Positions 16,916 to 24,499 of a stretch of 34,661 nucleotides of DNA are shown here, piece after piece. The stretch spans positions 1 to 34,661 of the forward strand of contig JADYZN010000043.1 of NCBI GenBank assembly GCA_020853095.1, given 5' to 3'. The DNA is from Phycisphaerales bacterium (GTDB taxonomy: Bacteria > Planctomycetota > Phycisphaerae > Tepidisphaerales > Tepidisphaeraceae). A model generated the notes under the pieces. It was given only the letters and a program-made list of their open reading frames with translations. It was not told the DNA's origin and ran no database searches. The first letter of the stretch is position 1. Each line of letters starts with the position of its first letter. The translations under genes were made by a program, and so were the position numbers.

Positions 16916-18208
16916 TCATGTGGACGGAGAGGATGCTGAATCAACCTGAGCGTCTTTCAGATGAATCGTCGCCTCCACCGCATCGACGGCGACGGCGCGT
17001 AGCTGCTGGACGGTTTCCTGAAATTCACGCTCTTCCTCTTCACGCAGATTCGCAGGAATCTCGATGGAGTCGCGGAAGACAAGCGGGCCGGGCACGCGCC
17101 TGCCGACCAGTCGGCGGACACCCTCGCGGATCATGAATGTCAGCATCTCGGCGGCCTGCTGGCCGATCTCGTGCATTGGCTGGGTCAATGTGGTCAGCGC
17201 GGGATCGCAGGTGGCCGCGAGGTTCAGTCCGGTCGCGCCGATCACGCCGACGTCCCGCGGCACGCGAACGTGCGATTCACGCAGGGCACGGATCGCGCCA
17301 ATCGCCAGAGAATCGGAAATTGCGAAAATCGCCTGGGGCGCCCGCCCGCCGGATTCAGCGAGATATGCCTTGGTTTCCGAATAGCCGCTTGCTTCCAGCG
17401 GATCCTTGACCGTGCGCGTCACGATCCGATCGACCGGAACGCCCTTTTCCATGTACCCCTGAAACAATCCAAGGGTTTTTTCCACGTCGGTTCGGAATGA
17501 TCCCATCGAGCGGCACAGAACCAGCACATCACGCAATCCCATCTCCGCCAGGCATCGCCCGACCCGTTTGCCGCCGTGCAGATTGTCCGCCGCGACGAAA
17601 TTATAAACGCTGTGCTGGGTCAGGGGGTTGATGGTGACCCACGGGATGTCGCGGATGTCGAGTTCCTTGACCAGCGAGCGGGTGAAATCAAACGCGGTGA
17701 ACATCACGCCGGCCAGTGGTGTGCCCAGACGCTCAATTCGCTGCGTGACCGCCGCCGCGAAATCACCCTGGTCCAGCGGTACGGGGATCGCCATCAGATC
17801 AAGATGATGCGACTTGAGCGTTTTCAGGAACGATCGATTGATGTGCGATGACCATTCGTCGGTATCAAACGAGAACGCCATCTGCCGCCGAAGCAGCTCG
17901 CGATCCTGTTCGCTCATGTCCAGTTCAAGATAAGGCGCAAGCAGGCCGACATAGGTTGATTTCACCGATTGATATCGAGGTCGATTGATAAACACCCCCG
18001 AGCGGTCGCGCATTTCGACAATCCCCTTGTCCTGCAGGATCTGCAGAGCCGATTGGACGGTGGCCGCGCTGACGTTGAACTCGCCGGCCAGTTTCCGCAT
18101 GGGTGGAACCTTGCCATCGGCCAGCCACCGCCCGCCGCGGATCATCTGCTGGAGCTGATCGGCGATCTGCCGGGTGACGGTTGGGAATGTGAGTGATGGT
18201 TTTGACAT
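16916..18208 (-). CDS. GntR-LacI hybrid transcriptional regulator
   Basis: 430 residues from ATG 18208. Residues ~8-75 are a GntR-type winged helix (IADQLQQMIRGGRWLADGKVPP, then FNVSAATVQSALQILQDKGI with the wing at RSGVFINRPRY). About 85-395 is a LacI-type periplasmic-binding-protein-like sensor domain (YVGLLAPY, VTINPLTQHSVYNFVAADN, AIFAISDSLAIGAIRAL, VGVIGATGLNLAATCDPALTTL). This architecture is that of AraR-like sugar-responsive repressors. A charged tail (~400-430) is extra. A near-consensus promoter lies at 18259-18287, and operator-like TTTGTAC repeats lie in the shared upstream region, suggesting control of itself, the downstream propeller protein and the divergent PEP-CTERM gene. The effector is unknown. 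Confidence 0.92.
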   Translation of the reverse strand: MSKPSLTFPTVTRQIADQLQQMIRGGRWLADGKVPPMRKLAGEFNVSAATVQSALQILQDKGIVEMRDRSGVFINRPRYQSVKSTYVGLLAPYLELDMSEQDRELLRRQMAFSFDTDEWSSHINRSFLKTLKSHHLDLMAIPVPLDQGDFAAAVTQRIERLGTPLAGVMFTAFDFTRSLVKELDIRDIPWVTINPLTQHSVYNFVAADNLHGGKRVGRCLAEMGLRDVLVLCRSMGSFRTDVEKTLGLFQGYMEKGVPVDRIVTRTVKDPLEASGYSETKAYLAESGGRAPQAIFAISDSLAIGAIRALRESHVRVPRDVGVIGATGLNLAATCDPALTTLTQPMHEIGQQAAEMLTFMIREGVRRLVGRRVPGPLVFRDSIEIPANLREEEEREFQETVQQLRAVAVDAVEATIHLKDAQVDSASSPST

Positions 18209-18258
18209 GGGTTCTTAATCTTATACGGCATCGTCCACAAGCGAACGATCCTGATCCT

Positions 18259-18287
18259 ATTATGCTTCGACAAAATGCAATTGTCAA
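18259..18287 (-). promoter_or_regulatory. Sigma-70-type promoter of the GntR-type regulator
   Basis: On the minus strand a perfect -35 TTGACA (18287-18282) is followed by exactly 17 bases and CATAAT (18264-18259), 5 of 6 matches to the -10 consensus. The expected start is near 18252, giving a leader of about 45 bases to ATG 18208. Confidence 0.7.
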
Positions 18288-18300
18288 TCCGTGTATTATT

Positions 18301-18358
18301 TTTGTACAGTACTTGACAATGCCCGTCATGTGAGGTAGTTTGTACCTGTGGTTACAAA
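18301..18358. promoter_or_regulatory. Operator-like TTTGTAC repeats for the GntR-type regulator
   Basis: TTTGTAC occurs at 18301-18307 (extending into GTACAGTAC, a 9-bp palindrome around a central base) and again at 18339-18345. The second copy faces TACAAA at 18353-18358, giving arms TTTGTA/TACAAA 8 bases apart, with 14 of 20 positions symmetric. TTTGTAC resembles the half-site known for AraR, a GntR-LacI hybrid. The second copy covers the presumed -10 and start of the PEP-CTERM promoter; the first lies between the two -35 boxes. Function is inferred from position and symmetry. Confidence 0.5.
18313..18341 (+). promoter_or_regulatory. Candidate promoter of the PEP-CTERM gene
   Basis: TTGACA at 18313-18318, then 17 bases, then TAGTTT at 18336-18341, a weak -10. 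The -35 and its flank (TTGACAAT) form an exact inverted repeat with the -35 of the opposing promoter at 18280-18287. A weak -10 behind a perfect -35 fits a regulated promoter. Confidence 0.5.
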
Positions 18359-18386
18359 TCTTTTACCCTATTTTTGGAGGATTCGT

Positions 18387-19148
18387 ATGAGTCGCAGCAT
18401 TTCACGTTCGTTGTTTCTGGCAACCGGCGCCATCGCCGCGACCTTGGCCTTTTCGCAGGCCGGACAGGCCAGCGTGGTGGTGGGTGGATATACGTGGGAC
18501 TCAGCCTATACCGGCGATGGCGATGTCCTGCCGACCGCTTCCACGCCGGCTTGGGCAACCGGTGGTTCAGGCAGCGCCACCGTCACCGGCGGAGAACTGA
18601 CCATCGATACCACGACCAACGATGGCAAATATTTTGAAATTGCCTCCGGCGGCGCATGAGACCCCGACTCGGGAAATGTCGCCTATGTGCAATTCCGCAC
18701 GAAGGTGAATTCTCAAAATGGACTGTTTGCAAGCCATATTGTCATCGGCAGCAATTTGAGCAACTACCTGGCGCTTCAGTTCGGGACTTACAATGGCGTG
18801 GAAACCGGATGGGTTGACAAGACCGGTGTGTTCCTCAAATCACGAACCAATGTCGCGGAGTTGGACTTGTCGCAATACCATACCTACCGCGTTGCGACGG
18901 ATGGTGGTACGTACTCCCTCTGGATCGACGACATGAACACCCCCGTCGTTTCGAATGCGACACTAGACCCCAACACCGGCAATCCATCGATGTATTTCGG
19001 CGATGGAGGTGGCGACCCCCAAGGCAGTACATCCTGGGACTACATCGCTTGGAACGTGAACGGCGCACCGGTGGCCGTGCCCGAACCGGCCACCCTGTCG
19101 ATTCTGGCGCTGGGGACGCTGGCGTTGGTGAATCGTAGAAAACGATAG
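18387..19148 (+). pseudogene. PEP-CTERM lectin-like surface protein with in-frame TGA
   Basis: The start is ATG 18387, with GGAGG 6 bp upstream. The first part is a signal peptide (MSRSISRSLFLATGAIAATLAFSQ) and a beta-rich region that stops at TGA 18657-18659. The same frame then continues to 19148 without further stops, and its text is protein-like directly after the stop (DPDSGNVAYVQFRTKVNS). The full frame would be ~253 residues: a concanavalin-like sandwich (YHTYRVATDGGTYSLWIDD), then the PEP-CTERM sorting tail (VPEPATLSILALG, hydrophobic stretch, NRRKR). Other genes here end in TGA, so recoding of TGA is unlikely; TGG to TGA mutation or a base-calling error is simplest. PEP-CTERM proteins are exported and anchored by an exosortase system. 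Promoter, operator and position suggest it belongs to the GntR regulon. Confidence 0.75.
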
Positions 19149-19153
19149 TCGGA

Positions 19154-19232
19154 ACCGCGGATGACACGGATGACACGGAAGAGATTGGATGGTTCATCGT
19201 TCCGATCCGTGTTTGTCCGTGTCCTCCGCGGT
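19154..19232. repeat. Long imperfect inverted repeat (stem-loop)
   Basis: The left arm (19154-19179) contains ACCGCGGATGACACGGA and a further ACACGGA. The right arm (19206-19232) is nearly its reverse complement, with TCCGTG repeats ending in CCTCCGCGGT. Arms of 26-27 bases surround a loop of about 26 bases, and GGAA/TTCC extend the stem outward. The units CACGGA recur about every 9 bases. It sits between the PEP-CTERM gene and the second pseudopilin, so it may end or attenuate the transcript or protect its 3' end. It may also be one copy of an interspersed repeat family; no T-run follows. Confidence 0.7.
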
Positions 19233-19255
19233 GTTCCTCGCACAATGGAGTCCCC

Positions 19256-19969
19256 ATGAAATCCTCGCGTCATGGTTTCACGCTGGTCGAGCTTCTGGTC
19301 GTCGTCGGAATCATCGCTCTTCTTATTTCCATGCTCCTGCCGGCCTTGAACAAGGCCAGGAGGGCGGCGATGAAAACGCAGTGCCTCAGCAACCTCCGCC
19401 AGATCAGCACCGCCGTCTATCTGTACCTCAACGACAACAAGGGCATCTTCCCTGGTGGCGAGATTTACAAGGCCGACGGCTCGGTCTTCAAGAGGACTCA
19501 GATGGGCTGGGTTGGGAAGCGCGGACTTGCGGCACTCGGGTATGACCATCTGGCCGCCAACGACCGCCCTCTGAACCGTTACCTCGGCGGACATTTTGCC
19601 CCGGATGATCCAGTCGAAATCGCCCATTGCCCGGAGGATAATGCAAACACTTTCGGCGGGACCTCATTATACGACTCAGCCGGGACATCATACGGTGCCA
19701 ACGTCGTCTTTGAAGGCACGATTTCCGGAGCCGATGACCCATGGCGCGGAGTCAATCAGAATAAGGTGCGCCAGCCGTCCCGAATGGTGATGATCGCTGA
19801 CGAAGGTGCGTTCTACCCCGGCTGGTCCGGCGACCTCACTCAGCGGCAGTTTTACTGGCACTCAAGGGATCCCATGTGGAATGTCGCCTTCGTCGACGGC
19901 CACGCCGCAACGGTTCGCATCGACCGGATATTCTCCGACAGCGATTACACCTTCATCCTTGGCCTGTAA
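19256..19969 (+). CDS. Pseudopilin-like protein
   Basis: 237 residues from ATG 19256, with GGAG 6-7 bp upstream. A short leader KSSRHG is followed by [17 protein letters not shown], a canonical prepilin cleavage site and helix, then [17 protein letters not shown]. The globular domain ends with [17 protein letters not shown]. The His to DG spacing is 11 rather than 9, a variant of the H-X9-DG tail. It lies downstream of the PEP-CTERM gene, separated by the stem-loop repeat, and 40 bp upstream of a truncated secreted-protein gene, so it may belong to the same unit. A role in surface filaments, or in glycan binding or transfer, is inferred only from family and context. Confidence 0.9.
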   Translation: MKSSRHGFTLVELLVVVGIIALLISMLLPALNKARRAAMKTQCLSNLRQISTAVYLYLNDNKGIFPGGEIYKADGSVFKRTQMGWVGKRGLAALGYDHLAANDRPLNRYLGGHFAPDDPVEIAHCPEDNANTFGGTSLYDSAGTSYGANVVFEGTISGADDPWRGVNQNKVRQPSRMVMIADEGAFYPGWSGDLTQRQFYWHSRDPMWNVAFVDGHAATVRIDRIFSDSDYTFILGL

Positions 19970-20009
19970 CAGGCCCGGTTGTCTCACCATAGATGAAACG
20001 AGTATTCTC

Positions 20010-20561
20010 ATGTCACGAATCATCGATTCGAGGGCGTGGTACGTTCTCCTGGCCCTGATGTGGGTGTGCGTCACAGTGCTGCCCGCGCGGGCGGATTTTG
20101 AAAATCGCGATGCGAGGATTATCAATTTTGAATGGAGCTATCAGGTTATACCGCAGAACATTCCCTACAACATCGCCGCGATGCAGGATGCGCCGTTCGG
20201 CGGGCTGGTGACTGACCTGGTGAAAAATTTACCCAACGACCTCAACAAGTCAGACATCCTCAGTTGGAACGCCTGGGGCCCGCAGTTGGTCAACCCCGCG
20301 GATTACGCCCAATCGGTCAACGCTCTATCCACCATGTCATGGGGAAAATATGACGGCGTGTACCTTCGCATGAACGTCACGCCCGGCGGGCTGGACATGT
20401 TCGACGACCACAGTGTGGCGATGGCCAACTCGCAGTGGCTTTCCAGCGTCACCCGGCAGGCCAATCTCCACGGCATCCTGTTTGACCCCGAATTCTATTC
20501 GCAGGAAAGCAAGGTGTTTCATTACGCATCGTGGGAACGCATATCCCCCCATGGGGGCTGA
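20010..20561 (+). pseudogene. Truncated secreted protein, possible glycosidase fragment
   Basis: 183 residues from ATG 20010. It has a clear signal peptide (MSRIIDSRAWYVLLALMWVCVTVLPARA) and a mature part with FEWSYQVIPQNIPYNIAAMQ, WGKYDGVYLRMNV and ANLHGILFDPEFY. This reads like the first half of a TIM-barrel glycosidase: alternating strands and helices, with acidic FDPEFY at a strand end. The frame ends abruptly just after HYASWERI, where a 12-bp palindrome CCCCCATGGGGG (20546-20557) occurs. The sequence beyond has no matching continuation in any frame that I can see. It is therefore probably the remnant of a longer gene cut by a rearrangement. The family is not recognised. Confidence 0.55.
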
Positions 20562-20803
20562 AGGTGCTGTCGGGGGAGTCGGGGCGAAGGCTGGTTGAGG
20601 AACTGCGGTTATTGGGCAGGCGAGCCTTCCGTGGCCTCGATCCGCATCTGGGCCGCTGTCTGGAAGGTTCGTTGATTGAAGCCCCCGGCAGGTCGCGGGG
20701 CCATTGGTCATCAGGATAGGCTCTTAACCATTCACGACCGAAGTATTGGCAGACCCGCTGGGATGGTTCGACAAGTCCGGGGGCTTGTCAGAGGTTCCTT
20801 GGG
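20562..20803. other. Non-coding island at a probable breakpoint
   Basis: Between the truncated secreted-protein gene and the stop of the aldehyde dehydrogenase there is no credible gene; short open frames look random. It holds a 10-bp inverted repeat AAGCCCCCGG (20679-20688) / CCGGGGGCTT (20777-20786), and a nested hairpin GACAAG/CTTGTC (20770-20775, 20784-20789). The latter could serve as a terminator for the dehydrogenase, but it lacks a clear T-run. Confidence 0.45.
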
Positions 20804-22291
20804 TTATATCTGTATCGTTACGGTCTTGACTTCGGTGTAGTTGCGCAGTGCGTACTCGCCCAATTCACGGCCAATGCCGGACATTTTGTATCCGCCAAAA
20901 GGCGCTGCCGCGTCAAATACATCGTAGCAGTTGACCCAAACCGTGCCGGCTTTTAGTTCGGCGGCCAGGCGATGGGCCTTGGAGATGTCCCGTGTCCACA
21001 CGGCGGCGGCCAGGCCGTACATGGTGCGGTTGCCACGTTGGATGACTTCATCGACATCCTTGAAAGGAATGATGCTCATCACCGGGCCAAAGATTTCCTC
21101 CCGGGCGATTTTCATTTCGTCTTTGACGTCGGTAAATACGGTTGGTTCGATGAAATAACCCTGCCTGCCAACGCGGCTCCCGCCGGTCAACATGCTGGCG
21201 CCTTCGTTTTGGCCGGCTTTGATGTAGCTCATAACCTTGTCGAATTGTTCCTGGCTGATTTGCGGGCCTTGGGTGGTCTTGGGATCGAATGGATCTCCAA
21301 CTTTGGTATTTTTGACTTTTTTCATCATCCTGTCGACGAATTCATCATGTACCTTCCGTTCGACGAACAACCGGCTGCCGGCGCAACAGCACTGGCCCTG
21401 GTTGAGAAACAACCCCAGATGCGATCCATCAACCGCTTGATCGAGATCGCTGTCGGCGAAGATGATATTGGGGCTTTTGCCGCCCAGTTCCAGTGAGATG
21501 CGTTTGAGATTGGAGCGGCCGGCGGCCTGCATGATCAACTTGCCGACCTCGGTCGATCCGGTGAAAGCGACTTTATCGATGTCCATGTGTTCGGCGATGG
21601 CGGCGCCGGCCGTCTCACCGAAACCAGGGACAATGTTGATGACGCCTTGGGGGATTCCCGCCTCCATCGCCAGTTCTCCGACGCGCAACGCGCTCAACGG
21701 CGTTTGCTCGGCGGGCTTGAGGACGACCGTGCATCCAGCCGCCAGTGCCGGGCCCCATTTCCATGCCTGCATCAGCAATGGAAAATTCCAGGGAATGATC
21801 TGGCCGACGACTCCGATCGGTTCGTGGCGGGTATAGCAGAAATATGGGCCGGTGATGGGTATGGTCTTTCCTTCGATCTTGTCAGCCCAGCCGCCGTAAT
21901 AGCGATAGCAATCGATGGCCAGCGGCAGATCGGCGGACAGGGAATCGGCGAGCGGTTTCCCGTTGTCCAGCGTTTCAAGCGCGGCCAGTTCATCCTTGTT
22001 CTCTTCGATGAGATCGGCGAGTTTGTAGAGAAGGCGGCCTCGCTCACGGGCGCTCATCTTACGCCAGGGGCCGGCCTCAAATGCCTTGCGCGCCGCCTTG
22101 ACGGCTTTGTCGACATCGACGGACTCGCCTTCAGCGACGTTGGCAATGACCTGCCCCGTGGCGGGGTTTATTGTTTCAAACGTCCGGCCACTGGTGGAAT
22201 TGATCCATTTCCCGTCGATCAGCATACGGGTCTGGCGAATTTTGACCGGCGACTTGGATTTTCCGGTCAACGGAGCGAGAGTCGTTGACAT
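20804..22291 (-). CDS. NAD-dependent aldehyde dehydrogenase, ALDH1/2 type
   Basis: 495 residues from ATG 22291, chosen because AGGAG lies 8 bp upstream; the frame extends slightly further. It oxidises an aldehyde to a carboxylate with NAD(P). Visible motifs in order: PWNFPLLM, the cofactor loop [26 protein letters not shown] with the general-base Glu, the catalytic [11 protein letters not shown] (middle Cys, about residue 300), EEIFGPV and [13 protein letters not shown]. The triple Cys and the length match the ALDH1/2 class of tetrameric enzymes rather than semialdehyde or methylmalonate types. It is downstream of the third pseudopilin on the same strand (gap 38 bp), so it may be co-transcribed with it under the LacI-type regulator. 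The substrate cannot be read from sequence; a sugar-derived or lactaldehyde-type aldehyde is possible. Confidence 0.95.
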   Translation of the reverse strand: MSTTLAPLTGKSKSPVKIRQTRMLIDGKWINSTSGRTFETINPATGQVIANVAEGESVDVDKAVKAARKAFEAGPWRKMSARERGRLLYKLADLIEENKDELAALETLDNGKPLADSLSADLPLAIDCYRYYGGWADKIEGKTIPITGPYFCYTRHEPIGVVGQIIPWNFPLLMQAWKWGPALAAGCTVVLKPAEQTPLSALRVGELAMEAGIPQGVINIVPGFGETAGAAIAEHMDIDKVAFTGSTEVGKLIMQAAGRSNLKRISLELGGKSPNIIFADSDLDQAVDGSHLGLFLNQGQCCCAGSRLFVERKVHDEFVDRMMKKVKNTKVGDPFDPKTTQGPQISQEQFDKVMSYIKAGQNEGASMLTGGSRVGRQGYFIEPTVFTDVKDEMKIAREEIFGPVMSIIPFKDVDEVIQRGNRTMYGLAAAVWTRDISKAHRLAAELKAGTVWVNCYDVFDAAAPFGGYKMSGIGRELGEYALRNYTEVKTVTIQI

Positions 22292-22329
22292 AGGCGAACT
22301 CCTGTGATTGAGCTGGTTCCGCAAGCAAA

Positions 22330-23097
22330 TTATTTATTCATGTTGATCGCGTAGCAGTCTTTGACAGCCCCCATGCCCTCTTCACGGTATTGATAAAACC
22401 GAACGATCGACGTGCCCGGATCGCAGGCCTCGGCATGAAAATCCATGAACAGAATATTGGCTTTTCGGGCATGTCGAAAATTCACCTGTTCGTAGGCACT
22501 GAGGCGATGTTTCCGGACGATCAGGATCTGGACCGGCCCCGGGACGTGCAAATCCGGCTCGACCCAGACCGGTGGATAAGTGTTGATGCTGTCCAGAACA
22601 ATTTCAGATTGGGCGGGGTTCCACGTCTTGGTAATCCGCATCGGCTCAAAAAGATTGTAATCTCCCGCCATGCCATATGTCAGATAGGTCAGCAGGTACT
22701 CCTTGTCGAGAGAGATGGAGTCAAGCACCTCGGCCGGCGGCGCGGAAGGACAAATCATGGCTTTGACGGTGATGTACTTGCGAGAGACCAGGATATCCGT
22801 CCAATACCCGGCATACGGCAGGCCATAGTAACTGGGCGCGAACGGGATGGGGAGATAGCCCTGCTTGGAGTCGGCCGCATATCCCGACAGCGCGATACCC
22901 ACCTGGCGGAGATTGCTTAGACATGCCGTCGCCTTGGCCGCTTCTCTGGCCTTGTTCAGTGCCGGCAGGAGCATTGAGATCAGAATGGCTATGATTCCGA
23001 TCACGACAAGCAATTCCACAAGCGTAAACGCTCTGTGAACCGACAGGGCGGGGTGCGATCCATTCGCATCGGATGTCCTGTGAATTGTGATGCTCAT
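22330..23097 (-). CDS. Pseudopilin-like protein divergent from LacI regulator
   Basis: 255 residues from ATG 23097, with AAAGGAG about 5 bp upstream; the longer open frame has no ribosome site. A basic leader of ~30 residues ends in HRA before [17 protein letters not shown], so the residue before the cleavage site is Ala instead of Gly. The anchor helix continues with [17 protein letters not shown]. The tail has [17 protein letters not shown], an H-X9-D motif with Phe in place of Gly. The promoter region is shared with the LacI-type gene and contains matching palindromes, so expression is probably sugar-controlled. Ala at -1 is tolerated by some prepilin peptidases, so processing is still likely. 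A function in glycan capture is inference. Confidence 0.9.
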   Translation of the reverse strand: MSITIHRTSDANGSHPALSVHRAFTLVELLVVIGIIAILISMLLPALNKAREAAKATACLSNLRQVGIALSGYAADSKQGYLPIPFAPSYYGLPYAGYWTDILVSRKYITVKAMICPSAPPAEVLDSISLDKEYLLTYLTYGMAGDYNLFEPMRITKTWNPAQSEIVLDSINTYPPVWVEPDLHVPGPVQILIVRKHRLSAYEQVNFRHARKANILFMDFHAEACDPGTSIVRFYQYREEGMGAVKDCYAINMNK

Positions 23098-23158
23098 AGG
23101 TCTCCTTTGTTTCCATAGAATGAATGACGAAAAACAGGTGAAAACGGCATTCTGACCA

Positions 23159-23187
23159 AGGTTAAGCAAATCACGTTTGCCTGTCAA
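23159..23187 (-). promoter_or_regulatory. Candidate promoter of the third pseudopilin gene
   Basis: On the minus strand a perfect TTGACA (23187-23182) is followed by 17 bases and TAACCT (23164-23159), a weak -10. The expected start near 23152 leaves a leader of about 55 bases. Operator palindromes touch the -35 on its upstream side and fill the spacer. Confidence 0.45.
23166..23180. promoter_or_regulatory. Secondary operator-like inverted repeat in the spacer
   Basis: GCAAA and TTTGC arms separated by 5 bases (TCACG). The arms are identical to those of the two 11-bp palindromes at 23188 and 23303, and the centre is 20 bp (about two turns) from the first of them. It lies inside the -35/-10 spacer of the pseudopilin promoter. 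Confidence 0.4.
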
Positions 23188-23198
23188 GCAAAATTTGC
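23188..23198. promoter_or_regulatory. Operator-like palindrome, pseudopilin side
   Basis: GCAAAATTTGC is a palindrome around a central base and is typical in form for LacI/GalR-family operators. It abuts the -35 of the minus-strand promoter (23182-23187). With its flanks CAA...GTC it forms an inverted copy of the second site at 23303. Confidence 0.6.
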
Positions 23199-23302
23199 GT
23201 CTGTAACCACCCTGTTGTTTCAAATCGAATATCGGAGATATCAGACTGTTCAGCCGCATTCAACAGTCGGGAACGGGAGATGTCAGGAAAATTCGGTTGG
23301 AC

Positions 23303-23313
23303 GCAAAATTTGC
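23303..23313. promoter_or_regulatory. Operator-like palindrome, LacI gene side
   Basis: The same 11 bases, GCAAAATTTGC, 115 bp centre to centre from the first copy. That is close to 11 helical turns, so two bound dimers would sit on the same face of the DNA. It overlaps or touches the -35 region of the regulator promoter, as expected for autoregulation. Confidence 0.6.
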
Positions 23314-23343
23314 CTTGTTTTGCTTTGTCAAATACGATATTAT
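23310..23343 (+). promoter_or_regulatory. Candidate promoter of the LacI-type gene
   Basis: Two registers are possible: TTGCCT (23310-23315) with TACGAT (23333-23338), or TTGTTT (23315-23320) with TATTAT (23338-23343). Both have a 17-base spacer. The leader to ATG 23375 would be 25-30 bases. Confidence 0.4.
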
Positions 23344-23374
23344 GCTTTCGGTTCAATGTGGAGTGATCAATTGT

Positions 23375-24460
23375 ATGGCCAGAGAAGCACCAACGATGCA
23401 GAAGGTCGCGGATTCGGTTGGCGTATCGGTTTCAACCGTATCTCGGATTTTGAATTCACCTGATTTTGCCAAGCCGGAGACCCGTGACAACGTCATTGCG
23501 GCCGCGCACAAGCTGGGGTATCGGGGATTGAGTCGGCGGGAGGGATCGTTACACAGGGATGGCGTTTCGGGTTCACTCAAGTCCAAAAGAACGCGTAAGC
23601 AGATTGTCCTGCTGGCGCCGGATCAACTGTTTGGAGGGGTCAAGTCACCGGATTGGATTTTCCGCGACGTGATACCGACATTGCAGCGGTTGGGACGAGA
23701 GAAAGGATTTCAGTTGCTGCTGTCCTCGTACAGCCACGATGATTTTCCTGACATTGCCGCATTGTCTTCTGACAAGGTTTTCGGGGTGCTGTGTCTGGCC
23801 AACGGCCAGGAACAGGCTTTTATGGAACGGATCGCGCAGTCGGTGCCGTTCGTCTTTATCAATGATGATGCCTCCTGGCCACCGCGTGCCAGTGTGATGA
23901 GCAACAACCGCATGGTGATGTTCAAGGCCGTTGAACACCTGGCCAGGCTGGGCCACCGCAGGATTGGATATTTCGACGCAGATGAAAGTCCGAGAAAAAT
24001 CAGCGTGCATTCACGCGAACGCCTTGGCGCATACCGCGAGGCACTGGCCTATTTCGATCTTGACACGGAAACCGATTTATTCATCCAGGAGCGGTTTGGT
24101 TTTAATGAACATCCCCAGGCGGTTTGCAGGGCGATGGACCGGATTGAGGGCCTTTCTTCCAGGCTCACTGCCCTGATCGCACCACTGGGTTATTCCATCC
24201 AGTTTCTCAAGGAAACGCGAAAGAGGAGTATTCGCATTCCAGAAGACATGAGCCTGTTGGCGATTGACAACGCTCCGGTGGCGGAGATGGTGGATCCATC
24301 ATTGACGGTTGTCGACTGCTGTTTCGCCGAGTGTACGGAGGCGGCTCTTGATTTGTTGATGGATCAGGCCCAACAGGGCCGGATGAACGCCAAAACAATC
24401 CTTTTTGAGCCGAAACTGGTCGTTCGGAATTCCACCGCAGCCATTTCCAAGACATCGTAA
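23375..24460 (+). CDS. LacI-family transcriptional regulator
   Basis: 361 residues from ATG 23375 (MAREAPTMQKVADSVGV), with GGAG about 11 bp upstream. The upstream in-frame stretch is discarded because it overlaps the promoter and is not protein-like. Residues ~6-55 are the LacI helix-turn-helix and hinge (MQKVADSVGVSVSTVSRIL, RDNVIAAAHKLGYR). A basic linker follows. About 75-355 is the periplasmic-binding-like ligand domain (QIVLLAPDQLF, GVLCLANGQE, VPFVFINDDA, HRRIGYFDADES, ALIAPLGYSIQFL, MSLLAIDNAP). It starts the right-hand plus-strand glycosidase run and is divergent from the third pseudopilin gene. The paired GCAAAATTTGC palindromes are its likely operators. The ligand is unknown, probably a sugar released by the neighbouring enzymes. 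Confidence 0.93.
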   Translation: MAREAPTMQKVADSVGVSVSTVSRILNSPDFAKPETRDNVIAAAHKLGYRGLSRREGSLHRDGVSGSLKSKRTRKQIVLLAPDQLFGGVKSPDWIFRDVIPTLQRLGREKGFQLLLSSYSHDDFPDIAALSSDKVFGVLCLANGQEQAFMERIAQSVPFVFINDDASWPPRASVMSNNRMVMFKAVEHLARLGHRRIGYFDADESPRKISVHSRERLGAYREALAYFDLDTETDLFIQERFGFNEHPQAVCRAMDRIEGLSSRLTALIAPLGYSIQFLKETRKRSIRIPEDMSLLAIDNAPVAEMVDPSLTVVDCCFAECTEAALDLLMDQAQQGRMNAKTILFEPKLVVRNSTAAISKTS

Positions 24461-24499
24461 TTTTAGGAATATCCCGCCTTTGAGCGAGAGTATGAAATT

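Noticed and set aside
18657-18659. Selenocysteine or TGA-Trp recoding
   Set aside because: Many genes here end in TGA, no SECIS-like structure was recognised after the codon, and the protein type has no reason to contain selenocysteine.
20770-20789. GACAAG/CTTGTC hairpin as a rho-independent terminator
   Set aside because: The stem is only 6 bp with a G-rich loop, and there is no clear T-run in either direction, so it is mentioned only inside the spacer entry.
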